From: Candidatus Gastranaerophilales bacterium
Lineage (GTDB): Bacteria > Cyanobacteriota > Vampirovibrionia > Gastranaerophilales > Gastranaerophilaceae
Direction of reading: 5' to 3'
DNA: 64,000 bases
NCBI GenBank assembly: GCA_944324385.1
Contig: CALUWD010000005.1
Location: 1 to 64,000 of the forward strand
The notes under the pieces were generated by a model. That model saw nothing but the letters and a program-made list of their open reading frames with translations, was not told where the DNA came from and did no database searches. Positions within the stretch are counted from its first letter, which is position 1, and each line of letters opens with the position of its first letter. The translations under genes were made by a program, and so were the position numbers. Below, piece by piece: positions 1-8,325 of the stretch.

Positions 1-835
1 TCAGCAAAAATCCGCTATGGCCAGAGGGATATGCGCCAAAATCACGCATTAATTGCATTCTTGCCTTAATAATATAAGGTGCAAAAGCGTAATCACGAGT
101 ATAAATTGTTCCATGGTAGGATTCATCAGGCTCGCAAAACTCGCTAAATTTGCCGTTTGTATAGTCGAATTTACCACTATCTACAATGACTCCGCCAACT
201 TGCAGCGCATGCCCGTCCATATATTTTGATGTTGAATGTATTACAACGTCTGCACCAAAGTCAATTGGTTTGCATAAAATCGGCGTTGCAAAAGTGTTAT
301 CCACAATAAGAGGTAAGCCATTTTTGTGTGCAACATGTGCAAATTTTTCAATGTCAAAAATCTGCAACGACGGATTTGTAAGGGTTTCGCCAAAAATTGC
401 TTTTGTGTTTGGTTTAATTTTTGCTTGAATTTCATCCTCATTAGCGTCAACATCAACAAAAATGCACTCAATTCCAAGCTTTTTTAAGGTATAGGCAAAA
501 AGATTTACCGTACCGCCATAAATTGCACTTGCACTTACAAAACTGTCCCCTGTTTGGCATAAATTTAAAATCGACATTAACGATGCCATTTGTCCGGAAG
601 ATGTGCACATTGCAGCTACGCCATGCTCTAAATCGGCGATTTTTTTCTCAACAGCGTCAACTGTTGGGTTTGTAAAGCGCGAATAAATGTGTGCTTTAGT
701 AGGATCATCAAAAACCGCAGCTATTTCATCGGTTGAATTAAATCTAAAAGTTGTACTTTGATAAATCGGCATTACTCTTGGGCCACCATTTTCGGGAGTG
801 TAGCCGGAGTGTAGACATTTTGTTTCATCTCTCAT
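1..835 (-). CDS. metY: O-acetylhomoserine sulfhydrylase, partial (3' end outside window)
   Basis: PLP-dependent Cys/Met metabolism enzyme, expected to make homocysteine from O-acetylhomoserine and sulfide in the cytoplasm. I translated it directly because it runs off the window edge. It starts MRDETKCLHSGYTPE, continues with the family block PIYQSTTFRF and the YSRFTNPT segment, and contains HSTSKYMDGH, where Lys204 is the expected Schiff-base lysine. About 278 residues are present; the family usually has about 425, so roughly a third is missing. The start ATG at 835 is preceded by a GAGG ribosome site. It diverges from the membrane protein gene at 912. Cystathionine gamma-synthase is the main alternative, but the early sequence favours MetY. 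No SAM riboswitch is visible in the short upstream gap. Confidence 0.88.
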   Translation of the reverse strand, partial: MRDETKCLHSGYTPENGGPRVMPIYQSTTFRFNSTDEIAAVFDDPTKAHIYSRFTNPTVDAVEKKIADLEHGVAAMCTSSGQMASLMSILNLCQTGDSFVSASAIYGGTVNLFAYTLKKLGIECIFVDVDANEDEIQAKIKPNTKAIFGETLTNPSLQIFDIEKFAHVAHKNGLPLIVDNTFATPILCKPIDFGADVVIHSTSKYMDGHALQVGGVIVDSGKFDYTNGKFSEFCEPDESYHGTIYTRDYAFAPYIIKARMQLMRDFGAYPSGHSGFLL

Positions 836-911
836 AATAAATTACCTCAGCTTTATTTTAAAATAATACCATAAGAATGGATTGTGTTATACTTGCTTAA
901 AAAGGAAATTT

Positions 912-1697
912 ATGTTTGCTTTTAAAAATATGCCTGATAATTTAAAAAAGTTTTTTAAAAGCCCAAGGTTAGTGTTTTTAGCCTCGAGTTTATTGTTTTT
1001 ATTGTTTTTGTTTTATAAAGTTCATCTGCAGCTACCTGATTTTTATCTTGATAGAGAAGCGGCTTTTGAATTTGTGCAAACTCTCGACCCTCATTTTGAT
1101 GTGAACGACATAAGCAAGAAATTTGGTAATCCTATCCATCCTGTTTATAATTTTTTATTTAAGATTTTAGCAATAAATTTAAGTTTTTTATTATTTGTAT
1201 TGATTTTTAATATAAAAAAATGGAGAAATTTCAAGAACATTGCACTTTTTAAAAATGTAATTTTTGTTATTTTGTGGATAAATATTTCTTATATTTTAAT
1301 GTGCGGTTTTCATCTTGCCTCTTGTGAAGCAGATATTGGTAAACACGTGTATCACTCTGGTGCAGACTCTATGGGTATACCTTACTTTATGTTAATGGGT
1401 TTGTGTTTTGTGTTTTCTTTTGTGTACTACCCATGTGTAAATTTACTGTTTTATATAATTTATATGACCAGATTTAAAAATGTTTTTTATAGCATTTTGT
1501 GCTACTTTGCAATGGTACCTATACTGCTTTATTTGAAAGACTTAACCTTTAATAGAATTTTTATTTGGCAAGATGTTTTAGGCTATTTTTATCTTTTTGT
1601 TTGGATTGGTGTTTTTGTGGGAGCAATTCAGCAATTGAAATATAAGAGAGTTGCGAATTCAAATAAAATTAAACCATCTCCACACAATGTATGTTAA
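912..1697 (+). CDS. Multi-pass membrane protein of unknown function
   Basis: I do not recognise a family. The 261-residue product has hydrophobic segments near residues 20-36, 80-100, 117-134, 155-200 and 218-236, so perhaps six membrane spans. An extramembrane stretch after the first span contains LPDFYLDREAAFEFVQTLDPHFDV. A central segment has three closely spaced polar/Cys features (MCGFHLASCEAD), possibly a disulfide or metal-binding loop. I chose ATG 912 because an AAAGGA ribosome site lies 5-6 bases upstream; the in-frame TTG at 882 has none. It overlaps the convergent repeat protein gene by 29 bases at its 3' end. Confidence 0.6.
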   Translation: MFAFKNMPDNLKKFFKSPRLVFLASSLLFLLFLFYKVHLQLPDFYLDREAAFEFVQTLDPHFDVNDISKKFGNPIHPVYNFLFKILAINLSFLLFVLIFNIKKWRNFKNIALFKNVIFVILWINISYILMCGFHLASCEADIGKHVYHSGADSMGIPYFMLMGLCFVFSFVYYPCVNLLFYIIYMTRFKNVFYSILCYFAMVPILLYLKDLTFNRIFIWQDVLGYFYLFVWIGVFVGAIQQLKYKRVANSNKIKPSPHNVC

Positions 1698-2694
1698 ATA
1701 CGTCATCTCTACCTGTTGCTTCTTTTGCAAATTTTTTCGCAAATTCAATAAATTCGTCACTTTTTTCATCTTTAATTATGCTAAATGTGAATTTTTCATT
1801 AGGATTATTTTGTAAATATTGTTTTAATTTTGCTCTAACTTTTTCATTGCCGCCAACACCTTTTATATCGTGACTTAGAAACATTTTTTCTCTTAAAAGA
1901 AATGAATAATTTAAATCGTTTGTACATGCTAAAAAGAGCGCTGTTCTCAAAGTGTTTTTAACTAAAGTATTTTTATCTATTTCGCCTGTTTTAAAGTATA
2001 ATCTGTCTTTGTTGATAAATAGCAATGCTTTAATGTGATCGGCAATTGTGTCGGGTGATTGATGGAATAAAGAAGGCTGTCTAACACAAGCATGTAGATA
2101 TTCTTTAAGTGTTAAAATAGGCTCACCATTTTCATCTTTTAATTTTTCATGCTCTACAACTCCAACTACGTTATTCACTATAGTATCGGGTGCTTGAGTA
2201 AACAATGTAGCTTTCTTGACACAAACATTTAGATATTCTTTAAGTGTTAAAATAGGCTCACCATTTTCATCCTTTAATTTTTCATGCTCTACAACTCCAA
2301 CTACATTATTCACTATAGTATCGGGCGTTTGAGTAAACAATGTAGCTTTCTTGGCGCAGGCACGCAAATACTCTTCAAGTGTCAAAATCGGCTCACCATT
2401 TTCATCTTTTAATTTTTCATGTTCTATAACTCCATTAACATTATCCTGAGCTTTTGGGGTTAAATCATTAAAAAGTTCTTTTCTTTTTTCAATGTTTTTT
2501 TCTTTTTTCATTTGTTCGATTATTTTTACATTGTTCCCAAATGAAATATTGCTCGCTAAAAATAAACTATTTAAATTTGACAAATGATTTGCACCCTGAA
2601 AAGGTGTCCTTTCTTGTGCGTTTTTATTTTGGAAAGGTATTTTATTTATATTTTTGCTATTCTTAAAATTAAAATTAATTGCTGAAATTTTCAT
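1669..2694 (-). CDS. Protein with three 45-residue tandem repeats
   Basis: Unknown function, 341 residues, no signal peptide or membrane segment. The N-terminus (MKISAINFNFKNSK) is Asn/Phe/Lys rich and includes TPFQG near residue 33 and ISFG near 50, resembling the openings of the genes at 5213 and 53104. Residues 87-221 are three direct repeats of 45 residues built on EHEKLKDENGEPILTLKEYL, followed by a Lys/Phe block and PDTIVNN. The first two repeats are almost identical in protein and DNA; the third diverges in its second half (RQPSLFHQ). The C-terminal 120 residues are non-repetitive. No strong ribosome site precedes ATG 2694. Its 3' end overlaps the convergent membrane protein gene. Confidence 0.6.
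   Translation of the reverse strand: MKISAINFNFKNSKNINKIPFQNKNAQERTPFQGANHLSNLNSLFLASNISFGNNVKIIEQMKKEKNIEKRKELFNDLTPKAQDNVNGVIEHEKLKDENGEPILTLEEYLRACAKKATLFTQTPDTIVNNVVGVVEHEKLKDENGEPILTLKEYLNVCVKKATLFTQAPDTIVNNVVGVVEHEKLKDENGEPILTLKEYLHACVRQPSLFHQSPDTIADHIKALLFINKDRLYFKTGEIDKNTLVKNTLRTALFLACTNDLNYSFLLREKMFLSHDIKGVGGNEKVRAKLKQYLQNNPNEKFTFSIIKDEKSDEFIEFAKKFAKEATGRDDVFNIHCVEMV
2032..2436 (-). repeat. Three tandem 135-bp coding repeats
   Basis: Direct repeats with a 135-bp period inside the gene at 1669-2694. For example the string ttctttaagtgttaaaatag occurs at about 2100 and again 135 bases on, at 2235. Two units are nearly identical at the DNA level, which suggests recent duplication or gene conversion. 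Confidence 0.9.
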
Positions 2695-2770
2695 TGTTTT
2701 TATCTATAATAACGGCTAGTAAGTATTTAAAACTCGTAAATAAAAAAATTTGCGTATAGGAGTGTAGATA

Positions 2771-3391
2771 ATGAAAGTATTACTGATTAATTCAAGTGCA
2801 CATGAAAAAGGCTGCACATATAGAGCTTTAAGTGAGGTTGCAAAATCGCTCAACAAAGAAGGCATTGAAACAGAAATTGTGCAGTTAAAAGACCCAATTA
2901 ACGACTGTATAGGTTGTGGTGCCTGCAAAAAAACGGGAGAGTGTATAATTAAAAATGATATGGTAAATGACTTTGTAAAAAAGGCAAAAGACTTTGACGG
3001 TTTTGTTTTTGGCTCACCTGTGTACTACGCCCACCCCTCAGGCAGACTTTTATCTTTTATGGATAGAATTTTTTACTCCGGCTCAAGTGCTTTTGCGTAT
3101 AAACCCGCAGCAGCAGTCGTAAGCGCAAGGCGTGGAGGCACAACAGCATCATTAGATGTTATTATGAAACATTTTATGATTAATAAAATGCCTGTAATTT
3201 CTTCAAGTTATTGGAATATGGTGCATGGAAATAAGCCCGAGCAAGTGGAAGACGATTTAGAAGGCTTGCAAACTCTGCGCATGCTCGGTCAAAATATGGC
3301 TTGGATTTTAAAATGCATTGAAGCAGGTAAAAACAATGGAATAAACACACCTGTACCTGAAGAAAAAATTTGGACAAATTTTATCAGATAG
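2771..3391 (+). CDS. Iron-sulfur flavoprotein / NAD(P)H-dependent FMN reductase family
   Basis: Flavodoxin-fold protein of 206 residues, expected to be cytosolic. It opens MKVLLINSSAHEKGCTYRAL, the FMN phosphate-binding loop of this family. Cys46, Cys49, Cys52 and Cys58 form CIGCGACKKTGEC, the compact CxxCxxCx5C cluster seen in iron-sulfur flavoproteins (Isf). FGSPVYYAHPSG is the second FMN-contact loop. Such proteins move electrons between ferredoxin-type donors and small acceptors, but the substrate here cannot be told. An AGGAGTG ribosome site precedes the ATG. It ends directly against the convergent transporter gene with no gap. Confidence 0.85.
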   Translation: MKVLLINSSAHEKGCTYRALSEVAKSLNKEGIETEIVQLKDPINDCIGCGACKKTGECIIKNDMVNDFVKKAKDFDGFVFGSPVYYAHPSGRLLSFMDRIFYSGSSAFAYKPAAAVVSARRGGTTASLDVIMKHFMINKMPVISSSYWNMVHGNKPEQVEDDLEGLQTLRMLGQNMAWILKCIEAGKNNGINTPVPEEKIWTNFIR

Positions 3392-4261
3392 TTAGAAAAA
3401 ATACAAAATAATGCCTGATAAGGCACTTATTAAAAACAGTGATAAAACAAGGACAATAGAATCTTTTATGTCCTTGTTTTTAGTTATTACAACCCATATT
3501 CCAAGCCCTGCATTTGCACAAAGCCCTGCTATAACAGAATAAAAAGCGATTACACCTTTTGTATAAAGCATTACAAGTGCAACTGATATTGCACAATTTG
3601 GTATTAAACCAAAAAGCGCTGCTATTACAGGCTGCATGGGTGAGTTAGACATCAAATATCCACCCAGTGCTTCTGCAGAACCACATTTAGTTATGACCAC
3701 ATTTATTGCAAAAGTGATTAAAAATATAAATAAACCTATGCTTATGGTGTGTACAATAGGGTGTAAAATTAAATCCTTGCTTACTTTGCTTTCAAGGGTG
3801 TGACTGCAACAGCCTTTTTGCGAAAGTTCATCAATTTTTTGTTCTAAAATATTTTTTTGTGGGAAAAAGTAATCAAAAGCGTAACCTGCAACTATGCCGA
3901 TGGTGATTTTTATTGCAATTATTGGTAATACAAGTTTATACTGTTCAGGCATGGAAAGTAGTACGGGTATTGCCTCATCTGATGTTGATAGATAAACTGC
4001 AAGCAAAGTGCCACGAGAAATTAAGCCCTTGATGTAGAGTACACTTGCGATAATAGAAAAACCGCACTGTGGAAAGGATGCAACGATAGAGCCTATTAGC
4101 GGTGCAAGTTTTCCTGATTTTTTAACAAAAGCTAAAACTTTATCAAAGTAAAAATACTCAATGAATTCTATAACGGCAAAAGTTATAAATAAAAGCGGTA
4201 TAATTGAAATTAAATCCGCCAAAGCCTTGATTAAAGAATTGTTTAAAATAATGCCTGACAT
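3392..4261 (-). CDS. ArsP_2-type permease (putative manganese/arsenic efflux)
   Basis: Inner-membrane protein of 289 residues with about eight to ten hydrophobic segments. It has two similar half-motifs: VASFPQCGFSIIASVLYIKG near residue 60 and LFGLIPNCAISVALVMLYTKG near 215. This paired FPQCG / IPNCA pattern is characteristic of the ArsP_2 family, often annotated 'putative manganese transporter' or 'arsenic efflux protein'. A short cytosolic loop (SQKGCCSHTLESK) lies between the halves and its CC could bind metal. The substrate is inference only. It reads in the same direction as the upstream peroxiredoxin gene, about 50 bases away. Confidence 0.75.
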   Translation of the reverse strand: MSGIILNNSLIKALADLISIIPLLFITFAVIEFIEYFYFDKVLAFVKKSGKLAPLIGSIVASFPQCGFSIIASVLYIKGLISRGTLLAVYLSTSDEAIPVLLSMPEQYKLVLPIIAIKITIGIVAGYAFDYFFPQKNILEQKIDELSQKGCCSHTLESKVSKDLILHPIVHTISIGLFIFLITFAINVVITKCGSAEALGGYLMSNSPMQPVIAALFGLIPNCAISVALVMLYTKGVIAFYSVIAGLCANAGLGIWVVITKNKDIKDSIVLVLSLFLISALSGIILYFF

Positions 4262-4314
4262 AACAAGGATTTTATTACGTCAGGACAATATTTTCATCAA
4301 CCGTTTTTGGGATT

Positions 4315-5058
4315 TTAAAAGTTTTTTAATTTCTCGTCTATTTCTTGTTTAGAAAGTGATTTTTTACACAAATACCAATCATGACAAGTTATGTTTTGTG
4401 CACGCTTTTCTTCATCGCTCATTTGATAAGCCTTTTTATCAGGCGGCACAATAACATCACCCCCAACCTGCCAATTGGCTGGAATTCCTACATCAAAAGC
4501 CTTGCTTGCCTGAAGTGCAGTTGTCAGTCTTAAAATTTCATCTAAATTTCTGCCAACTGTTTGCGGATAGTAAATAATAGCGTGAATATTGCCTTTTGGG
4601 CAAATGACAAAAACAGCACGTACAGTTTTGGTATCATTTTGTAGCATACCGTATTTACGAGCAATTTCGCCATTTTTATCATCAATTAAGGGGAAGGTAA
4701 TTTGTGTACCCATTTTCTCACTCATTGATAAAATCCAACTTTTGTGGGATTCAAGGTTATCAACAGATAAGCCTATTAATTCTGTATTAATTTCTTTAAA
4801 TTTATCGTAGTATCTTTGAAATGCCATAAGCTCACTTGTGCAAACAGGCGTAAAATCTGCAGGATGAGAAAATAAAATAACCCATTTACCATCGTAATCG
4901 CAAGGAAAATTCACTGTCCCGTTTGTTGTATTTGCGCTAAAAAATGGGGCTCTATCTCCAATTAAGGGCATTTTGTGCAAATTTTTAGCAGCCTTGACCC
5001 CAAGGACAGTTGCCCCTATTGCTCCTGCTGCAAGTAGTATCTTTTTAAACATTTTCAC
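4315..5058 (-). CDS. Peroxiredoxin (AhpC/Prx6-like) with N-terminal membrane anchor
   Basis: Thiol peroxidase of 247 residues that should reduce hydrogen peroxide or organic peroxides. Residues 1-25 (KKILLAAGAIGATVLGVKAA) are a membrane anchor or uncleaved signal, so the enzyme probably acts at or outside the inner membrane. ADFTPVCTSE holds the peroxidatic Cys73. The C-terminal tail has Cys225 and Cys231 in CHDWYLC, the pair seen in Prx6-type bacterial and archaeal enzymes where they resolve the peroxidatic cysteine. The start has a clear GAGGTGAA ribosome site. The anchor is unusual, because most members of this group are cytosolic. Confidence 0.88.
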   Translation of the reverse strand: MKMFKKILLAAGAIGATVLGVKAAKNLHKMPLIGDRAPFFSANTTNGTVNFPCDYDGKWVILFSHPADFTPVCTSELMAFQRYYDKFKEINTELIGLSVDNLESHKSWILSMSEKMGTQITFPLIDDKNGEIARKYGMLQNDTKTVRAVFVICPKGNIHAIIYYPQTVGRNLDEILRLTTALQASKAFDVGIPANWQVGGDVIVPPDKKAYQMSDEEKRAQNITCHDWYLCKKSLSKQEIDEKLKNF

Positions 5059-5212
5059 CTCTTTCTTTTTTTGAATTTATAAATCTTATTGGTAAAAATA
5101 ACATCCCCCTAAAGGAGAGATATTAAATTTTGTAAAACAAATTAAGGTTTTGCCTATCTTGTTAGCAAAAAATATTTTTCAAGGAATTTGTACAAAAAAA
5201 ACGAGGATAAAA

Positions 5213-8200
5213 ATGAGAATAGAAAAAATTTCAAGTGTATACGGGCAAAATTACTTAAACAATTCAAACAAAAAAAGCGGGTACAAATTTCAAACCTACC
5301 CAGTGATTAATGATTTACCTAATGCAAATAGTGCTTATTTTAATATAAATTTTTCAGGGTCTTACGAAAAAGCAAATCTTAAAAAGTTTTCAGATAATCA
5401 GGAAAAATTTACTTTAATTGCAAACAATACATGGAATAAAACCAGATACATAGCAAAAAAATTTAATCATTCTCAAATAACTTCAGAGCACTTATATGTT
5501 GTGGTTTTGAACGATTTAATTAAATATATTGATAAATTAAATTCCGGTGTAAGACGTGAAGAAGAAAAACAATATTCCGCACCTGTTACTTTAGAGGCAT
5601 TTTTTGGTAGGCGAGAAATTTTTGAGGATAAAGAAGCAAGAACAAAATTAAAGGAAATATTGGAAAAATATCTGAAAGAAGGATTGAGGGATTTAAAAAA
5701 TAATGACAGAATTCCAAAAGCAGGCATATTCGAGCCAAGACTTTCACCAAGATTGGCGGCTGATTTAAACAAGGGCTTTGAAGTGAAAGAATCTACTTAT
5801 GAGACAGGCTTATTTAGTGATGATGTTTTCTTGCTTGCTTTGCTTGCAGGTAGTGACAATAAAATTGTAAAAAAATTCCGCGAAATGGATTTTGAAGTAC
5901 AAAAGGCAACAATGGTGGAAGATAATTCAGTAAACCAAAAAAATCACTTGCCATTTTATGACAATCTTGCAGATAAACTTTGGAAAAACATTGACCTTGG
6001 AAATGATATGTATATTACATATGAGGGTGAAAATAAAGAGTCTTCAAAACATTTGATTTCGAGTTTTACAAATTTAATTAATAAACCAAATCAAAAATAC
6101 AATAATTTAAATGCTCAAAATACAAAAATTGTGGTGTTTAACCAATATGGGATATATTCTGCAATTGAAAATTATGTTGAAGAAGCAAAAAAACATCCCG
6201 AAACAACATACGTGTTAATGTATGACTTTGCAGATGTTGCAAAGAGTAATGCTTTGGCGGAGGAAAGAGCTGAAATTGGGTTAAATGAAAATGAGTTAAA
6301 ACTTTTGGAAAATTCACAAGTCCCAAATGTTAGAATGGTGATGATTTCAAACAAAGATGCCTATTATGCAAATGCTCAGCAAAGTCCAATTATTAAAAAG
6401 AGATTAGCTCATTATGGTGTGCTTTCAATTCCTATGATTAACTCAAGCGATGCAAAAGAAATACTGGCATCTGAAAATGGTAAAAAATACATAGAAAAAA
6501 GAATAAATAAAGAAATCGATTTGCAAGCGATAAGTCAAGTTATCGATTTTACGAATAAAACAGAGGGTTATTATCCTGAAAAAGCGCTAAGTTATGTCGA
6601 TAAAATGGCATCTTATTATATTGACAAAAAACAACTAACGTTTGAAGACGTTCAAAGTTATGAAAAAGAGATTGGAGACATTCAACAAAAAAGCGACAGT
6701 TCTCAGAGTGATTTTAAAATAACTTTTAATACAGGCAAAAATCTTGATGATATTATTGGCAATCCTATGACAAAAGCAGAGGCTAAAAGTATCGTAAACC
6801 AGATTTTAATGAAAAGAAAGGGTGGAACAAAAGGGTTTATAACATTTTTAAACAACGGAAGCTCATACGGTGGTGGTAGAAGACACACCGCACAATGTAT
6901 CGCAGGCGAAGCTCAAATACCTATGATTACAGTAAATGCACGTGATTTCGCCCTAAAAGATATTGATGCGCTTAGCATGAATGCTAATTTGTCGGAAATA
7001 AAAATCAAGAAGCTTTTTGATATGGCAAAGGCTCAAGCAAGTGTTAATAAAAATAAAACAGCAATGATATTTATTGAAAACTTTGATAACTTTGCATCTA
7101 ATCCACTGTATGGGGTTTCATCAATATATGAACAAAAAGCATTTTCGCAACTGCTTGAAGAAATGGATAAATTAAGAGATCAAGACGATGTAAATATTGT
7201 GGTTATAGGTTCTCTTAACTATCCGAATTTACTTGATGAAAATGTTATGAAACCATATAAATTTTTAGATCAAATAGTTGTTTATTCCCCGCAGGATAAC
7301 CATGATAGAGAAGATGTCCTAAGGTACTATGCGGATAAAAATGGTTTAAAAATAGGTGAAACGCCTGAAGAAAAAGATAAAATATTAAAAAATGCCTCAG
7401 AAACAACTATGGGCTTTAGTGTGGTAGATATAATATATTTGCTTGAAAAAGCTGAACAAGTTTCAAAAGAAAGAGGCAAGGAATTTATCGATAAAGCTGA
7501 TATCACAGAGGCCTTTTTGCAAACAACAACGGGCAGACCATCTTCAAGAGAATATTCTTCACACAGAAATGCTATTGTTGCAAAACATGAATGCGGACAT
7601 GCCCTAACTCTTCAAGTTATGCATGATATAGCAAAAAAAGAAAATAAACCTTGGCATTTGCCTGATAAGATTAATTTTATTACTCTTGATCCAAGAGGAA
7701 ATTATGGTGGTGCAATGTATCCAAAGGATTCTGAAAATGAAGAATATAGTTTTGAAAAAGTGTTTTCAGAAATGGTTTGCGACTTTGGTGGTTATTCGTC
7801 CGAAAAACGTTTTTACAATATGCAGGGTAGCTGGGGTATAACTCAAGATATGTCAATGGCAACCGAAGTTGCAAGGCTTGCAGTTGAGAAAATGGGCATG
7901 GGCGCTAAAACCGGAAGAATTTCAATTAATTCAAATCCAAATTGGCAAGCATTTATTTCAGACAGCTTGAAAGATAAAATCAATTCAGATGTTGAAGTGA
8001 TGCTTAAAAATGCAGAGTATGTTTCTAATGAAATTGTAAGCACTTATGCTGATTTCATTGAGCAATTTGGCGAAAAATATCAAGACAAAGTAGGAACAGG
8101 CGAGTGCATAATCATGTCTGATGAATTTCAAGAACAGCTTGAGAACTGGAAAAATTCTTTAAGTTGGGATAAAAAACAAAAACTTTTAGAGTTGGAAAAT

Positions 8201-8254
8201 AAAATTTTAGATGTAATTGAAAAAACTAAAAAAGGTGAACTTGTAAAACAATAA
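5213..8254 (+). CDS. Clp-N/degenerate AAA/FtsH-like M41 metalloprotease fusion
   Basis: 1013 residues with no membrane segment. Residues 1-60 are a low-complexity leader containing NFSG. Residues about 64-101 and 200-225 resemble the two Clp_N half-repeats (ITSEHLYVVVL; FSDDVFLLALL). Residues about 260-510 follow the order of a ClpA/B D1 module without its catalytic motifs; YYPEKALSYVDKMASY matches the LPDKAIDLIDEAAS element. Residues about 515-770 follow an FtsH AAA module, but the P-loop is NNGSSYGGGRRHT (547-559, no GKT), Walker B is IFIENFDN, and the arginine-finger motif RPGRF is KPYKF. The M41 domain keeps HECGH (His792, Glu793, His796) and Asp879, so the zinc site looks intact. ATG 5213 has an ACGAGGA site. 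Confidence 0.75.
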   Translation: MRIEKISSVYGQNYLNNSNKKSGYKFQTYPVINDLPNANSAYFNINFSGSYEKANLKKFSDNQEKFTLIANNTWNKTRYIAKKFNHSQITSEHLYVVVLNDLIKYIDKLNSGVRREEEKQYSAPVTLEAFFGRREIFEDKEARTKLKEILEKYLKEGLRDLKNNDRIPKAGIFEPRLSPRLAADLNKGFEVKESTYETGLFSDDVFLLALLAGSDNKIVKKFREMDFEVQKATMVEDNSVNQKNHLPFYDNLADKLWKNIDLGNDMYITYEGENKESSKHLISSFTNLINKPNQKYNNLNAQNTKIVVFNQYGIYSAIENYVEEAKKHPETTYVLMYDFADVAKSNALAEERAEIGLNENELKLLENSQVPNVRMVMISNKDAYYANAQQSPIIKKRLAHYGVLSIPMINSSDAKEILASENGKKYIEKRINKEIDLQAISQVIDFTNKTEGYYPEKALSYVDKMASYYIDKKQLTFEDVQSYEKEIGDIQQKSDSSQSDFKITFNTGKNLDDIIGNPMTKAEAKSIVNQILMKRKGGTKGFITFLNNGSSYGGGRRHTAQCIAGEAQIPMITVNARDFALKDIDALSMNANLSEIKIKKLFDMAKAQASVNKNKTAMIFIENFDNFASNPLYGVSSIYEQKAFSQLLEEMDKLRDQDDVNIVVIGSLNYPNLLDENVMKPYKFLDQIVVYSPQDNHDREDVLRYYADKNGLKIGETPEEKDKILKNASETTMGFSVVDIIYLLEKAEQVSKERGKEFIDKADITEAFLQTTTGRPSSREYSSHRNAIVAKHECGHALTLQVMHDIAKKENKPWHLPDKINFITLDPRGNYGGAMYPKDSENEEYSFEKVFSEMVCDFGGYSSEKRFYNMQGSWGITQDMSMATEVARLAVEKMGMGAKTGRISINSNPNWQAFISDSLKDKINSDVEVMLKNAEYVSNEIVSTYADFIEQFGEKYQDKVGTGECIIMSDEFQEQLENWKNSLSWDKKQKLLELENKILDVIEKTKKGELVKQ

Positions 8255-8283
8255 CCTTGTGGGCTAATTTACCCTAATTAAAA

Positions 8284-8325
8284 TGCGCACTATAATCTCA
8301 ATAAAAATGAGGATTATGGTGCGCA
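8284..8325 (+). promoter_or_regulatory. 17-bp inverted repeat spanning the tolC-like gene start
   Basis: Left arm tgcgcactataatctca (8284-8300), loop ataaaaa, right arm tgaggattatggtgcgca (8308-8325). As RNA this is a 17-bp stem with one bulged G and one G-U pair. It covers the candidate start codons and the only ribosome-site-like sequence (GAGG) of the efflux gene. It could be a translational hairpin, a repressor operator, or a terminator for the protease gene 30 bases upstream, since an AAAATTTTT run follows. Confidence 0.6.

Noticed and set aside
836-911. SAM riboswitch or T-box upstream of metY
   Set aside because: Only 76 bases between divergent genes, with no conserved riboswitch elements that I can see.
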